The notes under the pieces are model-generated. The model was not told where the DNA came from. It did not search any database and saw nothing but the letters and a program-made list of their open reading frames with translations. This document shows, piece by piece, positions 35,508 through 43,450 of a stretch of 50,211 bases of DNA. Position 1 is the first letter of the stretch. Each line of letters starts with the position of its first letter. A program made the translations under genes and the position numbers. The stretch covers positions 1 to 50,211 of the forward strand of contig JAVEPB010000010.1 in the NCBI GenBank assembly GCA_030922375.1, given 5' to 3'. The DNA is from a bacterium (GTDB lineage: Bacteria; UBA8248).

Positions 35508-35864
35508 CTAGTCGGCGACCTTGGATTTCGTCTTCTTCGAATCGCCCGGCATTTTCTCGACGCCGCTCTTGGTTTCGCTCTTAGACTCGCTCTTGGATTC
35601 ACTCTTGGTCTCGGTCGCCGTCGCGGTGGTGGATTCGCTTTTGGATTCTTTGGCGGCGCCGTCCTTCTCCGGTTTATTCCCGTTCTTGCCGTAGTCCGTC
35701 ACATACCAACCTTCGCCTTTCAGATGGAAGGCGGAGCGGGATATTTTGCGGCGCAGCTTCAATCGGCCGCAGGCGGGGCACTTTCGAAGAGGCCCGGCGG
35801 ACATGCTCTGGATGGTTTCGTGTTCCTCACCGCAGGAACCGCATTCGTATTCGTAAATCGGCAC
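35508..35864 (-). CDS. FmdB-family zinc-ribbon protein with Ser/Glu/Lys-rich tail
   Basis: 118 residues from a GTG at 35864 with GGAG 8 bases upstream. The first 45 residues are the FmdB ribbon (PIYEYECGSCGEEHE and KCPACGRL). The second half is a low-complexity stretch of KSES/SKSE/TATE repeats with no fold expected. FmdB proteins are small putative regulators first linked to amidase genes; here the convergent neighbour is a cyclase-family hydrolase. It overlaps no other gene and lies just after ilvE on the same strand, 25 bases apart. Confidence 0.8.
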   Translation of the reverse strand: MPIYEYECGSCGEEHETIQSMSAGPLRKCPACGRLKLRRKISRSAFHLKGEGWYVTDYGKNGNKPEKDGAAKESKSESTTATATETKSESKSESKSETKSGVEKMPGDSKKTKSKVAD

Positions 35865-35889
35865 AACTACACTCCCATTGTTGTGTGGG

Positions 35890-36804
35890 TCAAACGTTCG
35901 TGAGCCAGCTGAGATGAGCCTCGTCCTCTCCATTGACCACGGAGAAAAAAGAGGTCTGTAGGCGCTTGGTAATCGGTCCCGGCTTGCCGCCGCCGATCAT
36001 CCGGCCGTCCACTTCCCGAATCGGGGTGAGTTCGGCGGCCGTTCCCGTGAAAAACGCCTCGTCGGCGGCATACACCTCGTCCCGGGCGAACATCTCGACC
36101 TCCACCTCGAGGCCTTGCTCCCGGGCCAACACCATCACTGTCTCGCGTGTGATTCCCCTTAAAACACCGTGGAGGGGGGGGGTCTTCAGTATCCCATCGC
36201 GCACGAGAAAAATATTTTCCCCAGAGCCCTGGGCGACGAATCCCTCGGGATCAATCATCAACGCTTCATCGACGCCGGCCCGGACCGCTTCCATCTTGGC
36301 CAGCTGGCTAACGGCGTAGTTCCCCGTCGTCTTTGCGCCGGTCATATAGCTGTTGGGATGATGGCTCGTGAAGGAGGAGACCTTGACCCGGATACCTTTT
36401 TCGAGACCTTCCTCGCCCAGATAAGCGCCCCACTTCCAGACCGCGATCATGCTCCGGACGGGCGCGCCAGCGGGGTTTACCCCCATCGAGCCGTAGCCGA
36501 GCCAGACCAGCGGGCGGATATAGCAGGAATCGACCTTATTGACGCGGATGGTCTCGAGAACCGCGTCCGTGAGCGTCGCCTGATCGTAGGGGAGATCGAT
36601 GCCGACGATATGGGAGGAATCGCATAGGCGCCTCATGTGCTCATCAAGGCGAAAAACGGCGGGGCCCCGGCTCGTCTTATAGCAACGAATCCCTTCGAAA
36701 ACCCCTAGTCCGTAATGCAGACTGTGGGTAAGAATGTGAATTTTCGCCTCGTCCCACGGCAAAAATTCACCGTCCATCCATATTTTTTCGGTGGCGCCTT
36801 CCAA
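35890..36804 (-). CDS. ilvE: Branched-chain amino acid aminotransferase
   Basis: PLP class IV aminotransferase of 304 residues for the last step of valine, leucine and isoleucine synthesis. IWMDGEFLPWDEAKIH, HYGLGVFEGIRCY and the PLP lysine in TGAKTTGNY are diagnostic, and GTAAELTPIREVDGR closes the site. The TTG at 36804 has GGGGA 8 bases ahead and keeps the family start. It is the functional end point of the AHAS genes at the other side of the window but has its own promoter here. Confidence 0.94.
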   Translation of the reverse strand: MEGATEKIWMDGEFLPWDEAKIHILTHSLHYGLGVFEGIRCYKTSRGPAVFRLDEHMRRLCDSSHIVGIDLPYDQATLTDAVLETIRVNKVDSCYIRPLVWLGYGSMGVNPAGAPVRSMIAVWKWGAYLGEEGLEKGIRVKVSSFTSHHPNSYMTGAKTTGNYAVSQLAKMEAVRAGVDEALMIDPEGFVAQGSGENIFLVRDGILKTPPLHGVLRGITRETVMVLAREQGLEVEVEMFARDEVYAADEAFFTGTAAELTPIREVDGRMIGGGKPGPITKRLQTSFFSVVNGEDEAHLSWLTNV

Positions 36805-36860
36805 AATTCAAATCCCCATCAAAGAGTAGGAAATTGACCCGAGATTCGGCCAACCGGGGG

Positions 36861-36889
36861 AGTATAGATAGCTGAAACCGAGGGAGCAA
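36861..36889 (-). promoter_or_regulatory. Candidate ilvE promoter
   Basis: On the minus strand, TTGCTC (36889-36884), a 17-base spacer, and TATACT (36866-36861), the latter one base from consensus. It lies about 60 bases before the ilvE start. The -35 box is weak. Confidence 0.45.
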
Positions 36890-36923
36890 CCTCCTCCCGG
36901 CTACTCCGCGCTAAATCCGGGAT

Positions 36924-37922
36924 TCAGGCGATTCCGGAGTTATTTTCATATATTTCAGGGTTTTGCAGCATCTTCAGGTCCGGCCGCTCCCCACTTAAAA
37001 CCTTTACGATGCTTTCCGTCGCCATGTGAAAGATTCGCTCGTGGGCCAGATGGGTGGACCCCGCCAGATGCGGCGTGACAATGGCGTTGGGGAGAGAAAA
37101 AAGCGGATTCTCCCTCGAAGGGGGCTCGCTCTCAAAAACATCGAGCCCGGCGGCGGCGATAACCTCCTCGCGGAGCGCGCCCACAAGCGCACTTTCATCG
37201 ATGATTGGCCCTCTCGCGCAATTCACGATAACAGCGTGGGATTTCATCATTCCGAATCGATCGGCCCCGAACATATTTCTGGTCTCCGGCGTCAGACTGC
37301 AATGAATTGAAATGATGTCCGACTCCCGCGTCAGGGTATCCAAATCCACCGGCTCTGCGCCGCGCGCGCGAATCTCATCGGGTCCGACATAAGGGTCGGT
37401 GGCGAGAATCCGCCCCTCGAAACCCCGGAGCAATCGGGCAAACTCGCGCCCCACGTTTCCGATACCGACGATGCCGAAGGTCGCTCCCGTAAGCTCAATT
37501 GTATCTTCAAGCACCTCGCGCCAGGCGCCCTCTTTCAGCAACCTCATGTAGGGGGGAATTCGCCGGACCGTGGAAAGCATCAGGGCCAGGGCCGCCTCCG
37601 CCACGGCGATGGCATTGGAGCCGGGGCAGTTCGTCACCGGGATACCCGCCCGGGTCGCGGCCGGGATATCGATGTTTTCGACTCCGACACCGAACTTGGC
37701 GACAATCTTCAGGCGCGAGCCGGCCCGGATCACCTCCTCGGTCACCTGCTCCCGCGAGGTGACCAGGAGAGCATCCCACTCGGGGACTCCTCGGGCCAGG
37801 TCCTCGGGCGTCCATTTCTCCGGGCCGCCCTCACGCACCTCGCCATGGGGCTCAAGGAGTTTTCGCAAAAGGGACATGGGCGTCCTCGGTTCGGGCACGA
37901 AAATGACAGGCCGATCGTTCAA
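36924..37922 (-). CDS. D-isomer 2-hydroxyacid dehydrogenase (phosphoglycerate-dehydrogenase-like)
   Basis: About 332 residues with the NAD fold start FGIVGIGNVGREFARLL and the catalytic set Arg in CARGPIIDE, Glu in FESEPP and His in TPHLAGST. The TTG at 37922 has GGGAG upstream at 9 bases and lies after the end of the upstream gene; the frame runs further up but overlaps that gene. There is no ACT or serine-binding domain, so it is not certain to be SerA. Its operon partner is an aspartate dehydrogenase, which suggests a shared substrate such as oxaloacetate, but that is inference. Confidence 0.85.
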   Translation of the reverse strand: MNDRPVIFVPEPRTPMSLLRKLLEPHGEVREGGPEKWTPEDLARGVPEWDALLVTSREQVTEEVIRAGSRLKIVAKFGVGVENIDIPAATRAGIPVTNCPGSNAIAVAEAALALMLSTVRRIPPYMRLLKEGAWREVLEDTIELTGATFGIVGIGNVGREFARLLRGFEGRILATDPYVGPDEIRARGAEPVDLDTLTRESDIISIHCSLTPETRNMFGADRFGMMKSHAVIVNCARGPIIDESALVGALREEVIAAAGLDVFESEPPSRENPLFSLPNAIVTPHLAGSTHLAHERIFHMATESIVKVLSGERPDLKMLQNPEIYENNSGIA

Positions 37923-37969
37923 TGTGCAGGTCTCCCCCGCGGCGGGAATCCAGCCGGAACCGGTCCGGC

Positions 37970-38767
37970 TTAAGTGCCCACCACCAATGCTGCCGTACTC
38001 TGGCGCAAAAAATGGATGTTCGATAAATAAGTGAGAATCCCCGTCCTGTGGTTTTCCGTCGGGACATTTTCGATTCTTACAAAAGAGCGGCCAAACTCGC
38101 CCACCGCCTCCACCTCGTGAACATTCCTGTCCACCGTCGGATCGCAAATAATTCGCATCCGGGTCCGGTGGGGACCGATCCCGGCGAGGCTGACAGCAGC
38201 GGATACATTGACGTTGGCGGGAAATCCCTTGCAAGCCTCAATCGGTGAGCCTTCGAAGATAACCGTCGGCTCGGTGATTTTATCGATATCGATGTTGTTT
38301 TCATCAATATACGGCGCCCCCTTGAGACTCTGAGGGGGTTTTCTCGTCGTCATGGTCACCGACTCCAACCTTCCCGTGGCCGCTCCCTTGAGACCATCCA
38401 AGCCAATAATCGCCCCCGAGGGAACATAGATGCGGGCCTTGTTTTCCTCGGCCAATGCCACAAGATCGCTCCGCTCCAGAAGGGCGCCCACCGAGTTGAT
38501 AACGACGTCCTTTCCCCGGGACAGGGCTTCCCGGCAAATTGTCTCAACGGTAGGACCGCCGGAGGCCTCGAGCACGATATCGGAGACTTCCGCCACCTCC
38601 GACATCTCCATCATAGGGGGCCTTCTCGTCAGCGAATCCATAAAATCAGCCGCGTTCCCGGGTGTTCGCGTCGCCACGCCGGAAATCGTGAAAGGGACCT
38701 GGCCCTCATCAGCGGCCTTGACTACGGCACGCCCGATAATCCCCAAACCGATGACTCCAAGATTCAT
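37970..38767 (-). CDS. L-aspartate dehydrogenase (NadX-like)
   Basis: About 265 residues. An N-terminal GVIGLGIIGRAV Rossmann motif and the C-terminal FPANVNVSAAVSLAGIGPHRTRMRI block identify the aspartate dehydrogenase family, which converts aspartate to oxaloacetate or iminoaspartate with NAD(P). ATG 38767 has GGGAGAGG just upstream. Iminoaspartate feeds NAD synthesis when NadB is lacking; nadA and nadC are not in the window. A 2-hydroxyacid dehydrogenase follows 47 bases later, and a Crp-type regulator diverges upstream. Confidence 0.85.
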   Translation of the reverse strand: MNLGVIGLGIIGRAVVKAADEGQVPFTISGVATRTPGNAADFMDSLTRRPPMMEMSEVAEVSDIVLEASGGPTVETICREALSRGKDVVINSVGALLERSDLVALAEENKARIYVPSGAIIGLDGLKGAATGRLESVTMTTRKPPQSLKGAPYIDENNIDIDKITEPTVIFEGSPIEACKGFPANVNVSAAVSLAGIGPHRTRMRIICDPTVDRNVHEVEAVGEFGRSFVRIENVPTENHRTGILTYLSNIHFLRQSTAALVVGT

Positions 38768-38934
38768 CGCCTCTCCCGGCTGCCGGAAACTTAACCCCAG
38801 AGGGAAGATTCCGGATTCCCATCCGCCCAACCATCCCTGAATACAAAGAAGGAAAGCGGATAATTTATATATTCCGGTCAGGATACCCCGTTTCTTGCTT
38901 TATTTCTCCCTTAGACCGGCTTAATATAGTTTTA

Positions 38935-38963
38935 TTGAACGGTATGCAGCCTTGTTTTTTAAT
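38935..38963 (+). promoter_or_regulatory. Candidate promoter of the Crp-type regulator
   Basis: TTGAAC (38935-38940), a 17-base spacer, and TTTAAT (38958-38963). It lies in the AT-rich 231-base divergent spacer 38768-38998, about 35 bases before the regulator start. The rest of that spacer shows an AT-rich stretch near 38860-38880 but no clear operator. Confidence 0.45.
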
Positions 38964-38998
38964 TGTTGCCTATTTTCCATCCGCCAGCAGGGGAACTC

Positions 38999-39682
38999 AT
39001 GGTCTTCGAATCCATACTTGCCCAGGTTCCTTTGTTTTCCCATTTGCCGGACGAAGGGTTGGACGAACTGGGGGGAAAACTTCAACGCCGCCGGTTTGAA
39101 CGTGAGCAGATCATCTTTCACAAAAACGACCCTGGCTCCACCCTCTACATCATCATTTCGGGCAAGGTGAAAATCGTCCTTCCCTCGGCCGAGGGAGAAG
39201 CCGTGCTCGTGGCCCTACTCTCCACCGGAGATTTCTTCGGCGAACTTTCGCTGTTTGACGGCGAGCCGCGATCGGCTACCTCGATTGCCTCCGAGCCCAC
39301 CGATATCCTCACTCTCGACCAAAAAGATCTTTTTGAATATCTTCGCGGCAACCCGAATGCGGCCGAGGAAATATTCTCGGAGCTGAGCCTTCGCCTCAGG
39401 AGGACGGACGAGCTGTTAAGCGACGCCGCGTTTTGCAATCTTTCGACCCGTCTCTCGAAACGTATACTCGACCTCGCCGAGCGCTACGGCCAACCGAACG
39501 AGGAAGGGAACATCCGTATCAACATGCGCCTGAGGCAGCAGGATCTTGCCGACATGGTGGGCGCCACCCGCGAGAGCGTGAACAAAATGCTGAAAACCTA
39601 CAAACTAAAAAACCTTCTATCGATACAAAGGGGACATATCACAATCCTCGACGAGGGAGCCTTGCGCCTCAGGGCGCGCTGA
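38999..39682 (+). CDS. Crp/Fnr-family transcription regulator
   Basis: About 227 residues: a cyclic-nucleotide-binding-type beta roll (GSTLYIIISGKVKIV, GDFFGELSLFDGEPRSAT) and a C-terminal winged helix (RQQDLADMVGATRESVNKML). Only one cysteine is present and no N-terminal cysteine cluster, so it is Crp-like rather than an oxygen-sensing Fnr. The GELSLFDGEPRSA block keeps the residues that hold the phosphate of cyclic AMP in Crp. ATG 38999 has GGGGA 5 bases upstream. It is divergent from the aspartate dehydrogenase operon, a possible target. Confidence 0.9.
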   Translation: MVFESILAQVPLFSHLPDEGLDELGGKLQRRRFEREQIIFHKNDPGSTLYIIISGKVKIVLPSAEGEAVLVALLSTGDFFGELSLFDGEPRSATSIASEPTDILTLDQKDLFEYLRGNPNAAEEIFSELSLRLRRTDELLSDAAFCNLSTRLSKRILDLAERYGQPNEEGNIRINMRLRQQDLADMVGATRESVNKMLKTYKLKNLLSIQRGHITILDEGALRLRAR

Positions 39683-39731
39683 CCACCCGTCCCTCCCGGG
39701 GCCACTCATTACTAACCAAACACTACCAGGT

Positions 39732-40805
39732 CTACTTTGCCCGGCTCCCCAGACCGCGGAGCATGTGGTCGGCGAGAACCAGCGCCACCATCGCCTCGCC
39801 AATCGGGACCGCCCTCGTGGCCACGCACGGATCGTGGCGCCCCTCCACCCGAACCGTCGTCTTTTCTCCGGAAACGGTCACCGTCTCCTGCTCAATCGGA
39901 ATCGACGAGGTGGGCTTTACCGCGAAGGTCACGACTATCGGCGCGCCCGTTGAAATTCCTCCCAGGATTCCGCCGGCGTTATTCGTCCTGGGAACGACAA
40001 TTCCGTCCACCATTTCAAACGCATCGTTGTGCTCTGAGCCCTTCATCGAGGCCGCCCTGAAACCCGAACCTATTTCAACGCCTTTTACGGCATTGATCCC
40101 CATGATGGCCGATGCGAGTTCGGCGTCCAGCCGCCCATAGATTGGCTCGCCCAGACCCGGGGGGGCGCCAATCGCTATTACGGAGATAATCCCTCCAAGA
40201 GAATCGCCCTCTTTTCTCGCGGCGAGAATGGCCTCCTCCATCTTCAGGGCCGTTTCCGCATCCGGGCAGCGGCACGAATTGCGCTCTATTTCCTCCAAAT
40301 CGAAATTGCTCCCGTCCCAGGTGATATCGGCGATTTGGGAGACGAAACCCTGGACGTTTATTCCACGATCGGCGAGATATTTTTTAGCAATCGCGCCGGC
40401 CGCTACCCTTGACGCCGTCTCCCGTGCGCTGGACCTTCCTCCCCCACGGTGGTCGCGGTGGCCCCACTTGGCCCAATAAGTGAAGTCCGCGTGCCCCGGG
40501 CGAAAAAGATTTTTCAAGTTGTCGTATTTTGACGAGTCGGTGTCCTTGTTTCGAATCAAAATTGAAATCGGCGTTCCCGTCGTCTTGCCCTCGAAAACCC
40601 CCGAAAAAATTTCCGCCCGATCTTCTTCGGCGCGCTGAGTCGTCACCTTGCTCTGCCCGGGCCGGCGGCGGTCGAGGTCACGCTGAAGATCGGCCTCTTC
40701 GACGGAGATGCCCGCGGGGCACCCATCCACCACGACTCCAATCGCCGGTCCGTGGGATTCGCCCCAGGTGGTAAAACGGAATTTTCGACCAAATGTATTC
40801 GACAC
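39732..40805 (-). CDS. aroC: Chorismate synthase
   Basis: Final step to chorismate, needing reduced FMN. 357 residues. The start FGRKFRFTTWGESHGPAIG and the RPGHADFTYWAKWGHRDHRGGGRSS region with SSARET are the three family signatures. GTG start with AAGGAGGG 9 bases ahead. aroK lies upstream on the same strand with a 23-base gap, so the last steps of the shikimate route are paired. Convergent with the Crp-type gene. Confidence 0.96.
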   Translation of the reverse strand: MSNTFGRKFRFTTWGESHGPAIGVVVDGCPAGISVEEADLQRDLDRRRPGQSKVTTQRAEEDRAEIFSGVFEGKTTGTPISILIRNKDTDSSKYDNLKNLFRPGHADFTYWAKWGHRDHRGGGRSSARETASRVAAGAIAKKYLADRGINVQGFVSQIADITWDGSNFDLEEIERNSCRCPDAETALKMEEAILAARKEGDSLGGIISVIAIGAPPGLGEPIYGRLDAELASAIMGINAVKGVEIGSGFRAASMKGSEHNDAFEMVDGIVVPRTNNAGGILGGISTGAPIVVTFAVKPTSSIPIEQETVTVSGEKTTVRVEGRHDPCVATRAVPIGEAMVALVLADHMLRGLGSRAK

Positions 40806-40828
40806 GGAGAAAAACCCTCCTTATGGGC

Positions 40829-41371
40829 TCATTTACGGGATTTCATCCATTCCACAACTTCTTCAAAGGCCAAGTTCGCTCCCCGGGAGGGCTTTTCGCC
40901 GTCCGGATTATCGACGACAACATCGGCCACCTCCTCGTACCGGGGGAGGCGCTCGGCGAGCAGCCGCCTCAGTTCCGCTTCGGGGTCCGCCTCGCCGTCC
41001 AGGTATGCGGGCCACCCGCCCGAGCGAATCCTACGGACCAAATCCTCCTCGGGAACGCGGATATAAACCACGCAACACCCCTCGACAAGCTCCCTGGCGG
41101 CCGGCGCGAGGACCGCGCCTCCCCCCAGGGAGAGAACCAGGTTTTCCTCGGACAACGCCTCGGCAAGCAGATTCGCCTCCATCTCCCGGAAGCGCTCCAC
41201 CCCAAGGCGCCGGAACGCCTGCCGGACATCCACATCCTCCCCAAGCTCCCTGGATGCGGCCCCCCTCATGCGCCAATCCAAATCGTCAAAGCGAAAACCG
41301 ATTCTCTCCGCCAGAAGAGGACCCAGAGTCGATTTTCCAGCGCTTTTAAATCCGATAACCACAACTTTCAT
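40829..41371 (-). CDS. aroK: Shikimate kinase
   Basis: About 180 residues. The P-loop reads GFKSAGKST, with the shikimate-binding aspartate in FDDLDW and the GGGAVL loop. It phosphorylates shikimate with ATP. The ATG at 41371 overlaps the miaA stop (ATGA). The 3' end is close to aroC. The glycine-poor P-loop (SAGKS) is a mild variation on GxGKS. Confidence 0.9.
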   Translation of the reverse strand: MKVVVIGFKSAGKSTLGPLLAERIGFRFDDLDWRMRGAASRELGEDVDVRQAFRRLGVERFREMEANLLAEALSEENLVLSLGGGAVLAPAARELVEGCCVVYIRVPEEDLVRRIRSGGWPAYLDGEADPEAELRRLLAERLPRYEEVADVVVDNPDGEKPSRGANLAFEEVVEWMKSRK

Positions 41372-42384
41372 GCCCCTGTTCCCCTCTTCGGAACAGAGGC
41401 CATACCGGAAGGAAGTGTGGATTCCAAATAGTTGGCCAATGCCTCTCCCGCACAACGGATCATATAGTCCCGGTCCGCTTCCGCCGGCTCAAGCCATAAA
41501 ACGTTTTCAATTCTCTGATACCACGTCCCCTGACGTTTCGCGTAGCTGCGGTGAAGCCGGCAGATGCGTTCCACGCAATCCTCGAAACCCATCTCCCCCC
41601 GGCTTAGTGCCAGGGCATCCTCATAACCAAGGCCCTCGAAGGATCGCGCGCCGCCCAGCCCCGCCTCGGCAAGCCAGGCCGCCTCCTTCTGCATCCCGTT
41701 TTCGAGCATACGGCGAACCCGCTCCTCGATCCGTCTCCCGTGATTTTCCTTGGGCCAGGCCAACCCGATATAAAAGGGCCGGGAAAATCCTCCCCCGCCC
41801 GCCTCGGCCCGAAGCGCCGAAATAGGCCTTCCGGACACCTCGAAAACCTCGAGAGCCCGGATGATCCGCTTCTTGTCGTTCGGATGGACATTTTTCGCCG
41901 TAACCGGATCGCAATCCGACAGGCGGCGGTGGAGCGTTCCGGCCCCCTCCCGCTCCGCCCATTTCTCGAGCCGGCTCCGAATGCTCATATCCGCGCCGGG
42001 GCCCTCGAAAAGTCCCTCCAGCAGCGCCCTGATATAAAGACCGCTCCCGCCCACAACAAGGGGAAAGGCCCCCCGCCCATAGATCTCCTCCACACAAACG
42101 CGAGCCTCTTCGGCGTATCGGGACGCATTGAAAGTCTCATCCGGCTCGGCCACATCGATCATATGATGGGGGACAGCTTCGCGCTCCCTCAGCGTGGGCT
42201 TCGCCGTTCCGACGGATAGGCTTCGGTAAATCTGGCGCGAGTCGGCACCGATAATCTCGACCGCCACCCCTCGCTCCTTCAGCCAGCCGGCGATGGAAAT
42301 CGCCATGGAGGTCTTTCCCGAACCCGTCGCGCCCACCAGAGCGGCAATCGGCCGCTCATCTCCGGCTTGATTAGGGTTCGACAT
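41368..42384 (-). CDS. miaA: tRNA dimethylallyltransferase
   Basis: Adds dimethylallyl to A37 of tRNAs that read UNN codons, which would include the tRNA-Leu in this window. About 338 residues. ALVGATGSGKTS (P-loop), IIGADSRQIYRSLSVGTAKP and the C-terminal RSYAKRQGTWYQR are diagnostic. ATG 42384 is chosen; the frame extends upstream into the macro-domain gene without family sequence. It overlaps that gene by 14 bases and aroK by 3. Confidence 0.95.
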   Translation of the reverse strand: MSNPNQAGDERPIAALVGATGSGKTSMAISIAGWLKERGVAVEIIGADSRQIYRSLSVGTAKPTLREREAVPHHMIDVAEPDETFNASRYAEEARVCVEEIYGRGAFPLVVGGSGLYIRALLEGLFEGPGADMSIRSRLEKWAEREGAGTLHRRLSDCDPVTAKNVHPNDKKRIIRALEVFEVSGRPISALRAEAGGGGFSRPFYIGLAWPKENHGRRIEERVRRMLENGMQKEAAWLAEAGLGGARSFEGLGYEDALALSRGEMGFEDCVERICRLHRSYAKRQGTWYQRIENVLWLEPAEADRDYMIRCAGEALANYLESTLPSGMASVPKRGTGA

Positions 42385-42904
42385 TTTCGAGCTCCGCGGC
42401 AAACGCCTGATAATCGCCCTCTCCAAACATGACAAACTCGATTCTTTCGATTGCGCCCGGCTCCGAGCGAAGGTGAGCGGCGGCGGATTGAAGCATCCCC
42501 CGGGCACACTGATTCAGTGCGAGTCCCCCCACCCCTGTTCCGATCGCGGGGAATGCGATGCTGGTGATTCCGAGATCGGCGCCGCACCGCAAGCTGGCCG
42601 AGGTGCACGAGGCGACTATCTCCTCCGACGTCCTCAGGTCCTGGCCCATACCCGCCGCATGAATCACATAGCGGGCCCTCAACGCACCCCCGCCGGTCGA
42701 AATGGCCTCACCGACCCCGATCGGCCCTTTTCGGATGGCCTCCTCCTCGATAACGGCTCCGCCCTTTCTCTTGATCGCACCAGCAACGCCCGCACCCATC
42801 CACAGGTGATTATTCGCCGCGTTCACAATTGCGTCCACGCCGCTGTCTGTGATGTCGCCTTGGGAAATTACCAGGAGGCCCCGGCCTATGCGCTTTTCGA
42901 TCAT
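42371..42904 (-). CDS. Macro-domain protein (ADP-ribose hydrolase type)
   Basis: 177 residues forming a single macro domain: GDITDSGVDAIVNAANNHLWMGAGVAGAI and the phosphate-binding loop PAIGTGVGGLAL. This arrangement matches MacroD/YmdB-type enzymes that remove ADP-ribose from proteins or O-acetyl-ADP-ribose. Overlaps miaA, so they are translated together. No ADP-ribosyltransferase toxin (DarT) is next to it, so a toxin-antitoxin role is not supported. Confidence 0.88.
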   Translation of the reverse strand: MIEKRIGRGLLVISQGDITDSGVDAIVNAANNHLWMGAGVAGAIKRKGGAVIEEEAIRKGPIGVGEAISTGGGALRARYVIHAAGMGQDLRTSEEIVASCTSASLRCGADLGITSIAFPAIGTGVGGLALNQCARGMLQSAAAHLRSEPGAIERIEFVMFGEGDYQAFAAELENVEP

Positions 42905-42972
42905 GGGAATCGATATCCACGCGAGGCAGAGGATGTATTATTCATCCGCCCTTTTGACGGACGGGAAATTCA

Positions 42973-43365
42973 CTAAAACCGGCTTTCCTCAGCGGATCCG
43001 CTCAATACCTCGGAGACCGGCCGGGGGACATCCGGGCTCTCGCCCGAAGCTTCGCCGGAAGAAAAGGAACTCGACGCCGGGGCGGGGTCGGTGTTATCGA
43101 CCATTTCCCGCAATTCCTTGCCTGCCTTAAAGAATGGGACTTCCTTGGGTGGGATCTGCACCGTTGCTCCGGTGCGCGGGTTGCGGCCATCCCGCCTGTC
43201 TCGAGAACGAACACGAAAACTGCCAAAACCCCGCAATTCGACTTTATCACCTTTGGCCAAAGCCGAAATGACACTCCCGAAAACGATGTTTACGACTCGT
43301 TCGGTATCTTTTTTTGTCAGGTTGATCTTCGCGGAAACTTTCTCAACCATCTCGGCCTTGGTCAT
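42973..43365 (-). CDS. HU/IHF-family DNA-binding protein with Ser-rich tail
   Basis: About 130 residues. The first 90 form the HU/IHF fold: TKAEMVEKVSAKINLTKKD, RGFGSFRVRSR and GRNPRTGATVQIPPKEVPFFKAGKELRE, with the beta-arm proline in RNPRTG. The last 40 residues are a Ser/Glu/Pro-rich tail not found in standard HU. AAGGAGG lies 10 bases before ATG 43365. Position next to rpsA and sppA is the usual place of the IHF beta gene (ihfB). Confidence 0.9.
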   Translation of the reverse strand: MTKAEMVEKVSAKINLTKKDTERVVNIVFGSVISALAKGDKVELRGFGSFRVRSRDRRDGRNPRTGATVQIPPKEVPFFKAGKELREMVDNTDPAPASSSFSSGEASGESPDVPRPVSEVLSGSAEESRF

Positions 43366-43450
43366 CGGAACGAAACCTCCTTGATTATTCTCAGCTGTCA
43401 CCGAAGCGCCTTAGCGGCTATCTCCTCAATCGGGCGACGACTCTGGAAGA

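Noticed and set aside
37923-38234. Upstream extension of the 2-hydroxyacid dehydrogenase frame
   Set aside because: It lies mostly inside the aspartate dehydrogenase gene and its translation is Cys/Gly/Arg-rich noise; a TTG with good ribosome-binding site exists at 37922.
42371-42904. Macro-domain protein as a DarG-type antitoxin
   Set aside because: No DarT-like toxin adjacent; it is coupled to miaA and has a simple MacroD/YmdB-type domain only.
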